DNA from: Gossypium raimondii
Lineage: Eukaryota > Streptophyta > Magnoliopsida > Malvales > Malvaceae
Direction: 5' to 3'
DNA: 64,000 nt
NCBI RefSeq assembly: GCF_025698545.1
Contig: NC_068575.1
Location: 57,979,980 to 58,043,979, forward strand
Each line of letters starts with the position of its first letter. Positions within the stretch are counted from its first letter, which is position 1. A program made the translations under genes and the position numbers. Shown here in pieces: positions 34,651 to 46,014 of this stretch. The notes beneath the pieces are model-generated. The model did not search any database. It had not been told where the DNA came from and saw nothing but the letters and a program-made list of their open reading frames with translations.

Positions 34651-36700
34651 TCCATGATAAGATCTACACCTCCATAATTTCTACAATTTATGACATTGGC
34701 CAGGACCAAAAGATTAAAAGAATAAATATATATAATACCAAAATATATATAAAAAGAAAAAGAAAAATAAACCACAAGAACATATCAAGTGTTTCAATAG
34801 TTTTCTAATAGAAAAAGAGTGCTCCAATAATTCAATAACTTTCACTTTCTTTAAAAAATTCCAATAATTTTAGGGAAAATAAATCTGTTGTGCATACCTA
34901 TTTATCCCTTTATAAAAGAAAATCATTACTAAACAGGTTGGATATGTAGAAGGTTTTCTAGTCAATTAGAATTCACATAATAATTTTATAATTCAAATTT
35001 ATGTTGTTATAATCAAATTTCATGTTAAAATAACATTATAAAATAAGACTAATATATCATATTTTAGTCCAATATATATATTTGATAAAAATTATATAGT
35101 TGAATACACAAAATAATTGTGTTAAATTTTAGTATTTAAATTTTAGTTTTAAAGTGATTTGATGAAAATTAATTGCTAATATTAGTATATTTGAGTTTTA
35201 TGATTTTATTAATAGAATAAATTTAGTGTTAATTGTGCATTTTCTAGTTTTGTATTTAATTTGTCAAATTTAGTTCGATGTATGTGATTTAATTACGATT
35301 TTAGGATTGATTTGACGAAAGTTAATTGAGCCAATTATGAATTTTCATGAAATCAATTCTAAAATTCAAATTAAACACTAAAAAAGTAACATTGTTACCT
35401 TTAAGTACAAAATGTATAACCAAAAAATAACACAGATATTGTATTAATTTTTTGTCAAATTTAGGTATCAGTATTAAACCTATCAAATATCTAAATTTAA
35501 TGAATCAAAATTTAAATAATAAATATGATTAAATTTACATTTTTTCTTTTAATCTTTTCATATAAAAATGTAAATAGAACAATTAGAAATCACAATATAA
35601 AATAAATCAAATGTTAAATGAATTTTTCTGTAAATATATTTTTATATGATTTTTAACATAATCTAGTATTATATAAATAACTATCTCTCACTATAAAGAA
35701 TTGGTTAAAATACCTCTCTAGTCCTTCCCAATTTTGATATTGAGTAAATCCGTTTTCTCTAAAAAAATAGAGTAGTTTAATCCTGTCAATTTTAAAATGA
35801 GCAACTAAGAATAATTAATCACAACATCAATGTTTTCATTAATTGTACGTAATTTTGATTAGTATAATAACAAATTTAGCCCTAGATGCTTATATATTTC
35901 GTGTAAATGTTAATAATATATGTAAATGTCATAGGCTACATTTATTAAACCAAGATCAAATTGACAAAATACGTAAATATTATGAGCTAAATTTGTTAAA
36001 TCAAGATCAAATTGATAGAATGTATAAATTTTAAAAGACTAAACTTATCGGATGAATTAAGAAAAAGAATATTAAATCAAAGACTAATTGCTGACTTTAT
36101 ATGAAGTAAAATGCTGAAGGGGTGGAGAGATTTTTTGTGAAAGAAATTAAAATCACAGAATAATAAAAATTGAAACTCATAAACTGAAGAAGGGGAGTGA
36201 GTGTTATTGATCATCCGTGTCTCTGCATGGCATATTGGCACGTGATTGAGGTGTGGAGAGAGACGTCACAAACAAGAAAAAAAAATAAAAAAGGTAATGT
36301 AAGAAAGAATCCCGTTCCTCACGCCGGCTATGTTTGTCTTCTTGTTCCCCCTCTTTAATCTCACCGGCCAATCTCTCTTCTTGTTTCAATCTTCGTTTGA
36401 ATTATTTTTATATATTTGTTTTCAATGGTTTTCTTAAAGTTAAAAACACTAACAAACAAAAAGTAAGAAAGGAAGAAAATTTGGTTTTCAAAGATGAAAC
36501 CTTGACCCATTTTGGCTCCAATGAACAATGAAGCCCTTGCCTTTCATTTCATTTTCACTTGTGGTGTACCTCTCTGACACTTCTCATTTTTTTTACATTT
36601 CACCCCATTAGTAGTTTCTGTGAAATTCTTGCCGGCAATCTCTTTCATCTTTCTTTATTCGTTACGTTCTAATCTGTAACAACGGAACCCCAAAAAAACA
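34651..36700. other. AT-rich spacer and promoter of the RPK2-like gene
   Basis: 34650-35690 is AT-rich without a gene. 35700-36110 looks like a degenerate MITE-like repeat, opening GGTTAAAATACCTCTCTAGT and containing a tandem repeat (35930-36030). 36180-36700 is GC-richer and pyrimidine-rich on the plus strand, and holds the promoter and leader of the receptor kinase starting at 36701. Confidence 0.45.
35925..36030. repeat. Tandem repeat of ~53 bases, two units
   Basis: Two adjacent units share the blocks TTTATTAAACCAAGATCAAATTGA (quoted as AAGATCAAATTGA) and AAATTGTTAAATCAAGATCA, each followed by a TAAAT-containing linker. A weaker third unit may precede them. Probably part of a worn interspersed element. 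Confidence 0.55.
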
Positions 36701-39700
36701 ATGGCATTTCTCTGGTTTTTGCTCTTTTCTTTCAGCTTCACACTCTCAAAATCCTCCACTCCCGACTCTGCTATTCTTCTGAGCTTCAAAGACTCCATTT
36801 TTTATGACCCTTCAAACCTTTTATCCACTTGGAACTCTTCTTCAAGTCACTGCTCATGGTATGGTGTCAAATGCGCTAACTCCTCTGATAAAGTGATAGC
36901 TTTGTCGCTTCCCCACAATGGGCTTTCCGGGGAGATCCCTGGTGTTATTGGAGACCTTAAGTTTTTGCAGGTTCTCCAAGTCCAAGGCAACAAATTTTCC
37001 GGCCAGATTCCGGTCCAGATAAGCTCTATCTCTTCTCTCAATGTTCTCAACTTGTCTTTCAACTCGTTTTCCGGTCATATACCAGATAAACTCATCGGTA
37101 ACAGCAACTTGAAAGTTATCGACTTGTCCAATAATCTGTTTTCTGGTAGGATTAGCGTTGATAATTCTAGCAGGTGTGAGTTTTTGACTCATTTGAGCCT
37201 GTCTAATAACTCTCTTGTTGGCAATATACCCCCTGAGATTGGAAATTGCAAAAACTTGAGGACTTTGTTGCTTGATTACAACCTTTTAGAAGGCAAGATT
37301 CCAGCTGAAATAGGCCAAATTACTGAGCTTCGGGTTCTAGATGTTTCTAGGAACAGTCTCACTGATGAAATTCCAAAGGAGATAGCAGACTGTAAGAAAT
37401 TATCAGCTCTTGTGCTAACCAATTTGATAGATTTCGGTTCTGATGCGAAAACAAGTTACATGGATGGTTTTCGAGGAGAATTCAATGCATTCGACCTCGG
37501 TGTTCCTTTTGAACTATTTTCCCATTCTAGTTTGGAGGTCTTGTGGGCGCCAAGAGCCAATCTTCGAGGGCGGTTGCCCGCTAAATGGAGTGAGTTTTGC
37601 TCACTCAGGGTCCTAAATTTGGGGCAGAATTACTTTGATGGTATGATACCAGAAAGCATTGTGATGTGCAAGAGCCTTACTTTCTTGGATTTGAGTTCCA
37701 ATAATTTGTTTGGGTACCTTCCTTGGAAGCTAAATGTTCCTTGTATGACATACTTTAACATTAGTAGGAATAATATTTCTGGTAATATTCATGGATACAA
37801 CAGGAAAGGCAGCTGTGATGGTTCCATGGTTTCTCAAGTTCTAGCGTCTAGTTCCACATGGGTTGAATTCAAGTATGGTAATCTTCCTTTTTGGGGTTCT
37901 AAGATGGGGTTGATGATGGATGAGAGTTTTGCAGTAGTCCATGATCTAAGCTGGAATAGTTTCACTGGCTCGATACCGGTGTTCTTCATCGCAGATCAGT
38001 TATTGGCTAGTGATAGTAAATTTTCATACAGGTTGCTACTGAATAATAACATGTTCAACGGTTCTTCTCATAAGGAGCTAATATCTGATTGTGATAAGCT
38101 GCAGAGTGTCTCGGTTAACTTGAATGAAAACAAGATAGTAGGTGGGATGGGGAAGACCTTTTTTCTTGATTGTGTACGGCTAATAGAGTTTGAAGCAGCA
38201 TATAATCAGATTGAGGGATCCATAGATCCTTGTATTGGCAACTTGACGATGCTTGAATGGCTAGACCTTAGAGGAAATAGACTCTCTGGATCTTTGCCAA
38301 ATCAGTTGGGGAAGTTGAAGAACCTGACATGGATATCTCTTGGAGAGAACAACTTAAGTGGAGAAATTCCACCCGAACTCGGTCAATTGGCATTGCTTAA
38401 GGTTCTTGATCTTTCCCACAATTTTCTTACAGGATCCATCCCTGCTAGCCTAACAAATGCTGGAAATCTTGAAACCATTTTACTCGACCACAATCGGCTT
38501 TATGGGGAAATACCCCCATCTTTCTCTTTGCTTTCTCATCTGACTGTTTTGGACCTTTCTTTTAATGACCTTTCCGGTTCGATACCAAGACTCCAGCATC
38601 AGACTAATTGCAGTTCCTTTAGAGGTAATAGACTTTTGCAGGAGTGTTTATTTTCTGCGGTACCCCCGGGCGGGCCTAGGGGTCCATCTAAATTTCAGAA
38701 AGGGAGGAATTCGGAACCTCTCATAATTGCAGCCATAACTTCTGCTTTTGTTCTGCTTTGTATGGTTGCAGTGGTTGTAATTATCTGTCGATTTAGAAGG
38801 AAAAAGGTTAGAAGACTTGGTGCTCTTGAAGAAAAAGTGGTGGTGACTTTTGCTGATGCTCCAAATGAGCTGAATTATGATAATGTAGTTAGTGCTACAG
38901 GTAACTTTAGTACCCGAAACCTCATTGGTATGGGTGGATTTGGATCAACGTACAAAGCAGAGTTGGTCCCAGGCTATCATGTAGCTGTAAAGAAGCTTTA
39001 TATTGGTCGATTTCAAGGTGTTCAGCAATTTGATGCAGAGATAAGAACACTAGGAAGAATTCGACATAAGAACCTTGTAACTCTTATTGGATATTATGTT
39101 GGGGAAAATGAAATGTTTTTAATTTACAATTACCTTTCTGGTGGAAACCTTGAGACTTTCATTCATGACAAGTCCGGAAAAAACGAACAGTGGTTAGTTA
39201 TCTACAATATAACAGTGGATATAGCTCAGGCTCTTGCTTACCTCCATTACTCGTGTGTTCCCCGGATAGTTCATCGAGACATCAAGCCAAGCAACATTCT
39301 GCTTGATGAAAATCTTAATGCCTTCCTCTCGGACTTTGGGTTGGCTAGGCTTTTAGAAGTTTCGGAGACCCATGCCACCACAGATGTTGCTGGCACATTT
39401 GGTTATGTAGCACCAGAATATGCAACAACATGCCGGGTCTCCGACAAGGCAGATGTGTACAGTTTTGGTGTTGTAATGTTAGAATTGCTGTCAGGAAAGA
39501 AGTCCCTTGATCCATCATTTTCCGAGTATGGAAATGGATTCAACATTGTTGAATGGACCAAGTTGTTGGTCAAGGAAGGGCGTCCTTCAGCGGTGTTCTC
39601 TGCTCAATTGTGGGAAACTGGACCTAGGGAGAATCTCTTGGGAATGCTTAGGCTTGCATATGCCTGTACAGCGGAGACACTTTCTGTTCGGCCATCAATG

Positions 39701-39739
39701 AAGCAAGTTCTTGAAAAATTAAAGCATTTGAAAAACTGA
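36701..39739 (+). CDS. LRR receptor-like kinase, RPK2 (TOADSTOOL2) type
   Basis: A single exon of 1012 residues. Residues 1-18 are a signal peptide (MAFLWFLLFSFSFTLSKS). An LRRNT region with the paired-Cys pattern HCSWYGVKC follows, then about 20 plant-type LRRs (LxxLxxLxLxxNxLSGxIP). Between them are island-like irregular stretches around residues 230-290 and 360-410. The membrane span lies at about 672-694 (LIIAAITSAFVLLCMVAVVV). The kinase has GMGGFGSTYKAE (from about 740), VAVKKL, HRDIKPSNILL (about 858), SDFGLAR, GTFGYVAPEYA and DVYSFGVVMLELLSGKKSLD, so catalytic motifs are intact. RPK2 acts with CLV1/CLV2 pathways in meristem, anther and embryo development. Arabidopsis RPK2 is about 1150 residues, so this member has a shorter ectodomain and may be a separate subclade. 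Ligand is unknown. Two possible 3' UTR introns lie downstream. Confidence 0.93.
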   Translation: MAFLWFLLFSFSFTLSKSSTPDSAILLSFKDSIFYDPSNLLSTWNSSSSHCSWYGVKCANSSDKVIALSLPHNGLSGEIPGVIGDLKFLQVLQVQGNKFSGQIPVQISSISSLNVLNLSFNSFSGHIPDKLIGNSNLKVIDLSNNLFSGRISVDNSSRCEFLTHLSLSNNSLVGNIPPEIGNCKNLRTLLLDYNLLEGKIPAEIGQITELRVLDVSRNSLTDEIPKEIADCKKLSALVLTNLIDFGSDAKTSYMDGFRGEFNAFDLGVPFELFSHSSLEVLWAPRANLRGRLPAKWSEFCSLRVLNLGQNYFDGMIPESIVMCKSLTFLDLSSNNLFGYLPWKLNVPCMTYFNISRNNISGNIHGYNRKGSCDGSMVSQVLASSSTWVEFKYGNLPFWGSKMGLMMDESFAVVHDLSWNSFTGSIPVFFIADQLLASDSKFSYRLLLNNNMFNGSSHKELISDCDKLQSVSVNLNENKIVGGMGKTFFLDCVRLIEFEAAYNQIEGSIDPCIGNLTMLEWLDLRGNRLSGSLPNQLGKLKNLTWISLGENNLSGEIPPELGQLALLKVLDLSHNFLTGSIPASLTNAGNLETILLDHNRLYGEIPPSFSLLSHLTVLDLSFNDLSGSIPRLQHQTNCSSFRGNRLLQECLFSAVPPGGPRGPSKFQKGRNSEPLIIAAITSAFVLLCMVAVVVIICRFRRKKVRRLGALEEKVVVTFADAPNELNYDNVVSATGNFSTRNLIGMGGFGSTYKAELVPGYHVAVKKLYIGRFQGVQQFDAEIRTLGRIRHKNLVTLIGYYVGENEMFLIYNYLSGGNLETFIHDKSGKNEQWLVIYNITVDIAQALAYLHYSCVPRIVHRDIKPSNILLDENLNAFLSDFGLARLLEVSETHATTDVAGTFGYVAPEYATTCRVSDKADVYSFGVVMLELLSGKKSLDPSFSEYGNGFNIVEWTKLLVKEGRPSAVFSAQLWETGPRENLLGMLRLAYACTAETLSVRPSMKQVLEKLKHLKN

Positions 39740-40951
39740 AAAAGAAAATGATGACAGGAAACAAAAAATTGGCTTTTGTCCGCAGATTCTTCTGCTTCCA
39801 TATGTCGAAATGAGGTAATGCAGAACTAGAATTCTTGTCAATGCCAATGTTAATAATCTATCTAGTTCTCTTTAGAGGTTATTCTGGAATATTTTCTCAT
39901 ACATCAAACAAGATCTAGATGCTGTTTTGTACGGTTACCGTGCAAAAGTACTGTGATTCTAATCCTTTTTTGGTTTGGTTTGTTTGCAGATGACATTGGA
40001 ATGGAACACTATTCAGTCTTGCCTCGGCAGCCATATTAATTGATGATCTTTTATCACGTTTCCTAAGGTTACCTAACTTGTCCATTATACTATTTCTTTT
40101 ATTTCTAGGTTAAAAAAAAATCGATTTTGAGATTAAACTGCTCTCACAAATTAATCTGCTTGTCTGGTTTTTTCTTTTTGCAGAACGGATTTGCAGACGG
40201 TTGTTGACATAGTGCAATTGCATAGTTCATACTAAAACATCAATGAACATTACAGCTACGAATAATGGCAACTTGGATCGTCATTATTTCTAGATTCAAT
40301 ACAAATACATGTAGATGATAGGTTGATTGTAAGTAATAGAAGTATATGATATGCAGCAATTATGGTGATGACATTATTACTGCAAAACTGTCAAATGTGG
40401 CAGTGACTATTTGTTTCACACTTTGAAATTCTTTGTAAATATTTAAATACAAAGTCCTTGTCATTCTCTTGTACTGTTACCAAATCCACAACACCATAGA
40501 AACACATTATTCAACTAAGAGACAAAGAAGCAGCTGTAATTAAAGCCTCCAACATTATTGAATGTACTTGATATAGTCAATGGGATCAAAAGAGGGAATA
40601 TAAAAAAAAGAAAAAGAAAAAGAAACCTAAGTTGTGATATGTAAATCTACCAAATATGAGATGCCATGCCAGGGTTTTTTCATCCTTCATAAGTCACGAC
40701 TTACCTCCCACCATCCCACCTAATAGTTTGTGTTTGTTTTGTGTTGAGTTCAGTTGGCTCTTTGTATAGGTATGTACAGAGACCTATCTTTGGAATCTTG
40801 TAACCTAGAAAGTCGATTTCTCTACCATCCCTCTAAAAATAATTATAGGAACGAACCACCAATCACATGAAGTATTTGTTCAGCATATCTCGCAATCATC
40901 CAAGCCAGTTCATGAATGATGAACTTTAGGCCTTCCACTCCACAAACAAAA
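39740..40951. other. Convergent 3' UTRs of RPK2-like and NFRKB-like genes
   Basis: Downstream of the kinase stop are two intron-like segments: 39815-39989 (TGAG|GTAATG ... TTTGCAG) and 40068-40183 (TAAG|GTTACC ... TTTTTGCAG). These suggest a spliced 3' UTR ending near 40450. 40450-40950 holds the 3' UTR of the leftward NFRKB-like gene, with an AG-rich run near 40600. No further gene was seen. Confidence 0.45.
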
Positions 40952-43900
40952 TTAAAAAAAGGACCCTTTCCATGACCTTAAATATGGTTTCCCCATTGGA
41001 TCATGCAAAGCAGGATTCTGATGTTGTATGTTCATCCATCCTGAATCATCAGCAGCCATCAATGAGGAAGTTGTATCACAAGTACCTAAATAATCGAACG
41101 GAAGAGCAGCTTGCTGCATACTATTTCCAATTATTCCAGAAGGGCCCCCCCTCACCATTCCATTGTTCCTCTGTGGAATGAACTGCCCGGTAGAGCCCAT
41201 TGATTCATAAGGGCTGCTCGAATGAAATTGGTTACAGTGAGATAGAACACCAAAAAAGCTCTGATCTGCATTGCTTGCACCCATGATACTCTGACTTTGG
41301 CCACTAAAACCATCTGAACCAGCCCATCCACCACGAACTGGAACTTGATGCTCTCCAGTAAACCAGTTTTGACTAAACAGTTCTCTACTGTTCAACGGAT
41401 GTTGGAAAGGCGCTGGCACGCGGGCAGGAGTGACTGCCCAATCTTGCATATTTTCTGAAGGCAGGTGTTCTTGCCTCAGTGACAAGTACCTACCCCCAGT
41501 GGAGTAAATATTTTGTGGCATGTTCTGTCCCATATAAACCTCATTCTGCCTCTTTTGCCTCTCCTCTAACAGCAATGATGACTGCAACTGCTCCTGAAAT
41601 TGCCCATTAAAATGACCATCTCCCATCAATAGATTTTTTGGGGGCTGGAAATCTAGCCCTGCCTGTTTCTGCTCAATATGATATGGCGGCACTCCCTGAT
41701 CTTTGAAGAAAGATTGAAGCATCTCATTTCGGTCCTGATTTGTATAACTAAAGGAACCATCTTCAGAAAGTCTATGCAACAAATCCTTTCCAGTACTTTC
41801 TTTGTGCGAGTCTGATTCCAGATCAATCATTCGGTTCTGTTGGTCTTCATTGTCTTGATGAATAAATGGCAATCCACTGGTAGATGTGCATTTGTGGCCA
41901 GCAGTAGAATCATGGTAAGAGTGTGGCATGCTATCTGCTGGCCAAACAATTTCAGCAGAAGAGACGGGAACTTCCTGACTAACAGTTGCATCAGCAGTGT
42001 TCAAATTGTCTGAGTGCTCGGATACATTTGAAGATGCAACATCTGATTTTGAGAGGTTCTCATTGTTTTCAGACTCCGCATAATTGCACAACCGGCCACT
42101 ATCAATAGAAGAAATCTGCTGTGGAGACTGATTCTGTGGTAAGGCCAGACTAGACTCCCCATCTTCCATGCTGGACTCACTTTCTATTGCTTCAGTATCC
42201 TTTTGATATTCGAGCAACTTCTCAGGATTCTCTTCCTCTACATCTAGAACAGGCAAATTTGTAACAACATTGTCTTCCTGATTCTGGACCAATGTATCTT
42301 CATCCTCTTCATCCTAAAACACCAAAAAATATCAAGATTATAGTAGCATACAGGATGTTCAAAGCTGCTAAAACTTCTTAGCAAAGTGTCAAGAAGATAA
42401 GTTGTGAAGCATATGCTAGGGCTCAACAACCACCTCCCCCTAAAATATCAGGAAAAAAAGCGGAAAAGATGTTCAAAGCCCATAGAAAAGAAACACAGAT
42501 CCAACGAGTTTGATGAATATCAAACAACAGATTGCAAATGAAGGAACTATACATATACAAGTGGTGAGAGTTAAAGACATGCAAACAAACCTCCAGCAGC
42601 GTAACTAGTTTCTCTTTCATCTCTTGCTCCAACGACCTGGTTATTTTCCATTTCTGCGACTGTATCTCTCTCCAGTTTGCATATGATGCAGGGAGGTCTT
42701 CCTTTACCAGTCTCAACCTATTTAAACAACATTATTTTGAGCAGAGGTATAGTGAAATTTTCTAGAGTTCAAGAAAGGATTGTTTACTTTCAACACTCAC
42801 CAATGTTCATGCAACCTTCTCTGTTCTTCTTCCACGAATACCTCATATGGTTGCACATGCAAGGTATCGATGTCACCTAAAACACGGGTGAGAGACCTAG
42901 ATTGAATGCTTTTACCAGACTGTTCCATATTCTTAAAAAGATCATGTTGCTTCTTGCTTATCTGAAACATATCAAAGGCAAATTACCCCTTAATAACCTT
43001 AGGAAGAACATGAAAACGAGAGAAGGCTGAACAGTAATAGACACTAAAGAAATCCTCAGTTAAAGAATATAACAGGAGGGTATAATACAAGTATCACTGG
43101 TATGCTATAGTCGTTATTCCTGCCCCACAGTATAATGATGATAACTGAGAGTTTAATATAAACTATAAAGGAGTGACAAGTTAACCAAGCAGCAATGACA
43201 CAATCATATCGCAGTAGAAACAATAAGCTAGGAATCTGGCCACTGGTTCGGCTCAGAAAAGGAAGCTTTCGAAAGTTGCATGCTTCCATCAGCCAATCAA
43301 AAGTTTAACTAATAACTAATCCTATATCAGAAAGGGTTATTCTAATCCAAGGAGATATTTGTTCAAGATAAAAGGCACCTACTCAAAATAATCCTGTAAT
43401 TTATAATTTTATACCAATTAAAGCAGCTGCTGACCTTAAAACATGACATGTATTTAGCACCATCACAGTGCTGAATATTGTGCTTGCGTATCTTGTCACC
43501 TTTTTTGGGTCTTGCTTCCACAGTCGGTGAATAATCTGGTGCAGTCAAGAGCATTTCACCTTTGTCCTTGATGATCCTTTTCTTGTACATACTAATATCC
43601 ATGACAACTAATAAGATTATTCACCGTGAAATAAATATAAACAGAGTAAAACTAAGAGAAAACTAGTCCAGCCACCATTACAAATTCCGACCAGGAGATC
43701 TAAATGCTGCAAAAGTTTCTTAAACATGGTTATGGTACACATGAGTGTTGTCAAGGCATGCACCTAGGCACGCCTGCACCTTGTTCCTTAACAAAGTTCA
43801 ACAAAAATGCCTCAGACCCTTCAAGTCGAGGCCCAATTGATCAAGTGCACGCTTGGTGTGCCTAGGTACACTATTTGTAAGGCTATAGGCATAGAAAGTC

Positions 43901-45975
43901 TGCCTGATTGAAATTCATTTTAGTTTCCTTTGTTTTTCACAGCTTTCATTTGATATACCTTTACTAGTAAGGAAGGGATGATAACAAACTCTATAATTCT
44001 CAATATTTGAGCATTAAACTCTATAATTCATCATGCAAATTGACCGATAAAAGAGTTGCATGTTCTGTAGATAAACAAAACCACACTTTAGAGTTTATCA
44101 TATATCTTAAGCCTTATATATTATACACACACAGACTTGCAAAAACTCACACATATACATATTGCGCTTTACTTCACTCAGACTAACACTTTTTTGTGCC
44201 TTGTGCCTGAGGCAATAGAAGGGTTTTAGCGCCTAGAGTGCACCTTTGCCCTTGACAACACATAATTTCTAGTTCAGCAAAAATGACAAGATTGAGAACC
44301 ACCTAAACCACAAACAAAGGTAAGAAATAATAATACATGCAGCATGGTGGTTCGTGATGGAAAAAAAGAGACTACCTTCTTTGTATCTTTCCATCCTTCA
44401 GAGCAGAAGAGTTCTGGTTATCACTACTGCATGCTTTCTCATCTGCAACCCAAGAAGAAGATTCAGAAGTCGCTGTAACATCTTGCTCAACGTTGCCAAG
44501 CCTAGATTCATTCGAATGTGAGAAAACCCTTTTCTTACCAACCCTTTTTGACCTACCAAAGGAATTGATTGTAACCCAAAAATGAGATTTGATTTTAGCA
44601 CATAAAAAGAACTAAATGTTCAATAAAAGGGTAAACACAAAATTTCAATTCTTCATTTTTGTTTGGAACAACCAATCACAGAGGAAAAGGCTCAAACTGA
44701 GAAAACCAATGCTATCGTATTCCCTATCATGATGATGTTATGCAATGAAGTAGAGAAACAAGTTACACCGACCAATTTCACAGGGAAGAACCTTCCTCTG
44801 CCAAAACCAACCCTTTCCAGAAAATTGAAACACGTGGCAAATACAAACCTCCATAACTTCTGCACAATTTCTTGTTCTGGGTCTTTGCAGCTTTCCCATT
44901 TTTCCTTCAGTTTTTGCAGATAATCTATGGTACTGCCACAAGAAGCAACAAAATTGTTGCAACCACATTATTAGGCACCAAATGCACCTTTGCCAAAAAC
45001 AGCTTATATATTCATGGGTAAATTTCATTATTTTTCACGTACTCATTATGGTAGTCCTGTAACTCTGAGTAGTAAGCTTTCTTCTCGGCCTTCAAACGCC
45101 GTTCCTCCTTAATAACTTTATCAGGGTGAAGATGACCCGAACAAAGTGATGCACCCCTGTAAGCAAAAATTCCAGTCAAATCTAGCAGATTCAAACTCTA
45201 CATTAGAATCCTCGAATATTATATCTCCTAAAATAGAACTAGAGAGACAAATAGTAAATACCCCAAAAGCTATAACTTCTTTCTAAAGAAATCCAAAGTA
45301 GTAAAGTTGCAAACTATATGCTCATGGGTAAATGTATTTGCCAAAGCACAGCCAACAGAAACTACAGGAAGATAGGATCCATCATCCACAGAATGAAAAA
45401 AGTGTCAAGAGGGACTATATATATACTTACCATTTAAGAAAATGATTTCCGAAGTGAAAGTTATCTCCAGAAAATAATGCTCGCAGAGTCTGCTCTTTGT
45501 CTATCCCTGTGGGAAGAAACTGCATCAGAAGATTTCTCTCATTTTCAGACAGATGAGTCTGCCAAACCTGTAACAATTTCATGTAAATTCCAATAGGCGT
45601 GAGATCAGAAGACAGAGGAGATTAGAAGCAACTGGTTATGAATAACAAGAATATTACCTGATACGAAAGCACCCTTTTCAAGTTCTCTAAGTCAAAAATT
45701 TCATGAGGAAGAGTCAAAACATCTGCCAAGACTTTGTGGTAATGTACTGTGGAATCTGTAAATGGTCTTAAATGCCGCCAACTTATGCCAATTTGTTCCC
45801 TTTTGGCAACAACTTTTTTTTGGTTCCCGTCCCACTCAAGGGAAATACAACATTTTGTGTTTAGATCATTTCTTGGAGACTCTAGTTTTTTCTTTTTGGT
45901 TCTGTATTGGTCCCAAGAATTGCAGCCAGCAATGCTTGCACCATTCAGTCGTTTTCTCCGTTGGTCAGCTGCCAT
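40952..45975 (-). CDS. NFRKB-like nuclear protein with DEUBAD-type domain
   Basis: Nine exons: 45658-45975, 45431-45567, 45043-45156, 44849-44932, 44376-44552, 43435-43591, 42801-42961, 42591-42717, 40952-42313. They give 772 residues and every junction is GT-AG and in phase. The N-terminus MAADQRRKRLNGASIAGCNS is basic. Residues about 75-200 (EIFDLENLKRVLSYQVWQTH, LSENERNLLMQFLP, YYSELQDYHNDTIDYLQKLK) match the DEUBAD-like region of nuclear factor related to kappa-B-binding protein, in animals an INO80 chromatin-remodelling subunit. The last exon is long, acidic then Gln/Asn/Ser-rich and low in structure. The best recalled relative is Arabidopsis At5g13950. A 5' UTR intron (46015-47213) carries a tandem duplication, and intron 5 carries a MITE. 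The name is by similarity; the plant function is not established. Confidence 0.88.
43745..44261. mobile_element. MITE with GTGTTGTCAAGG ends inside an NFRKB-like intron
   Basis: The left end GTGTTGTCAAGGCATGCACC and the right end TTTGCCCTTGACAACAC are inverted, and the next blocks (CACCTAGGCACGCC versus GCGCCTAGAGTGCACC) are also inverted. Internally CTTGGTGTGCCTAGG repeats the motif. From memory, such GTGTTGTCAA...TTGACAACAC elements are widespread non-autonomous, hAT-like repeats in plants. No clear 8-base duplication was found. It lies wholly within intron 5, so the mRNA should be unaffected. Confidence 0.6.
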
Positions 45976-46014
45976 TGATATCAGATGTCAAAAGAAAAGG
46001 CAGCAAACATTTTC

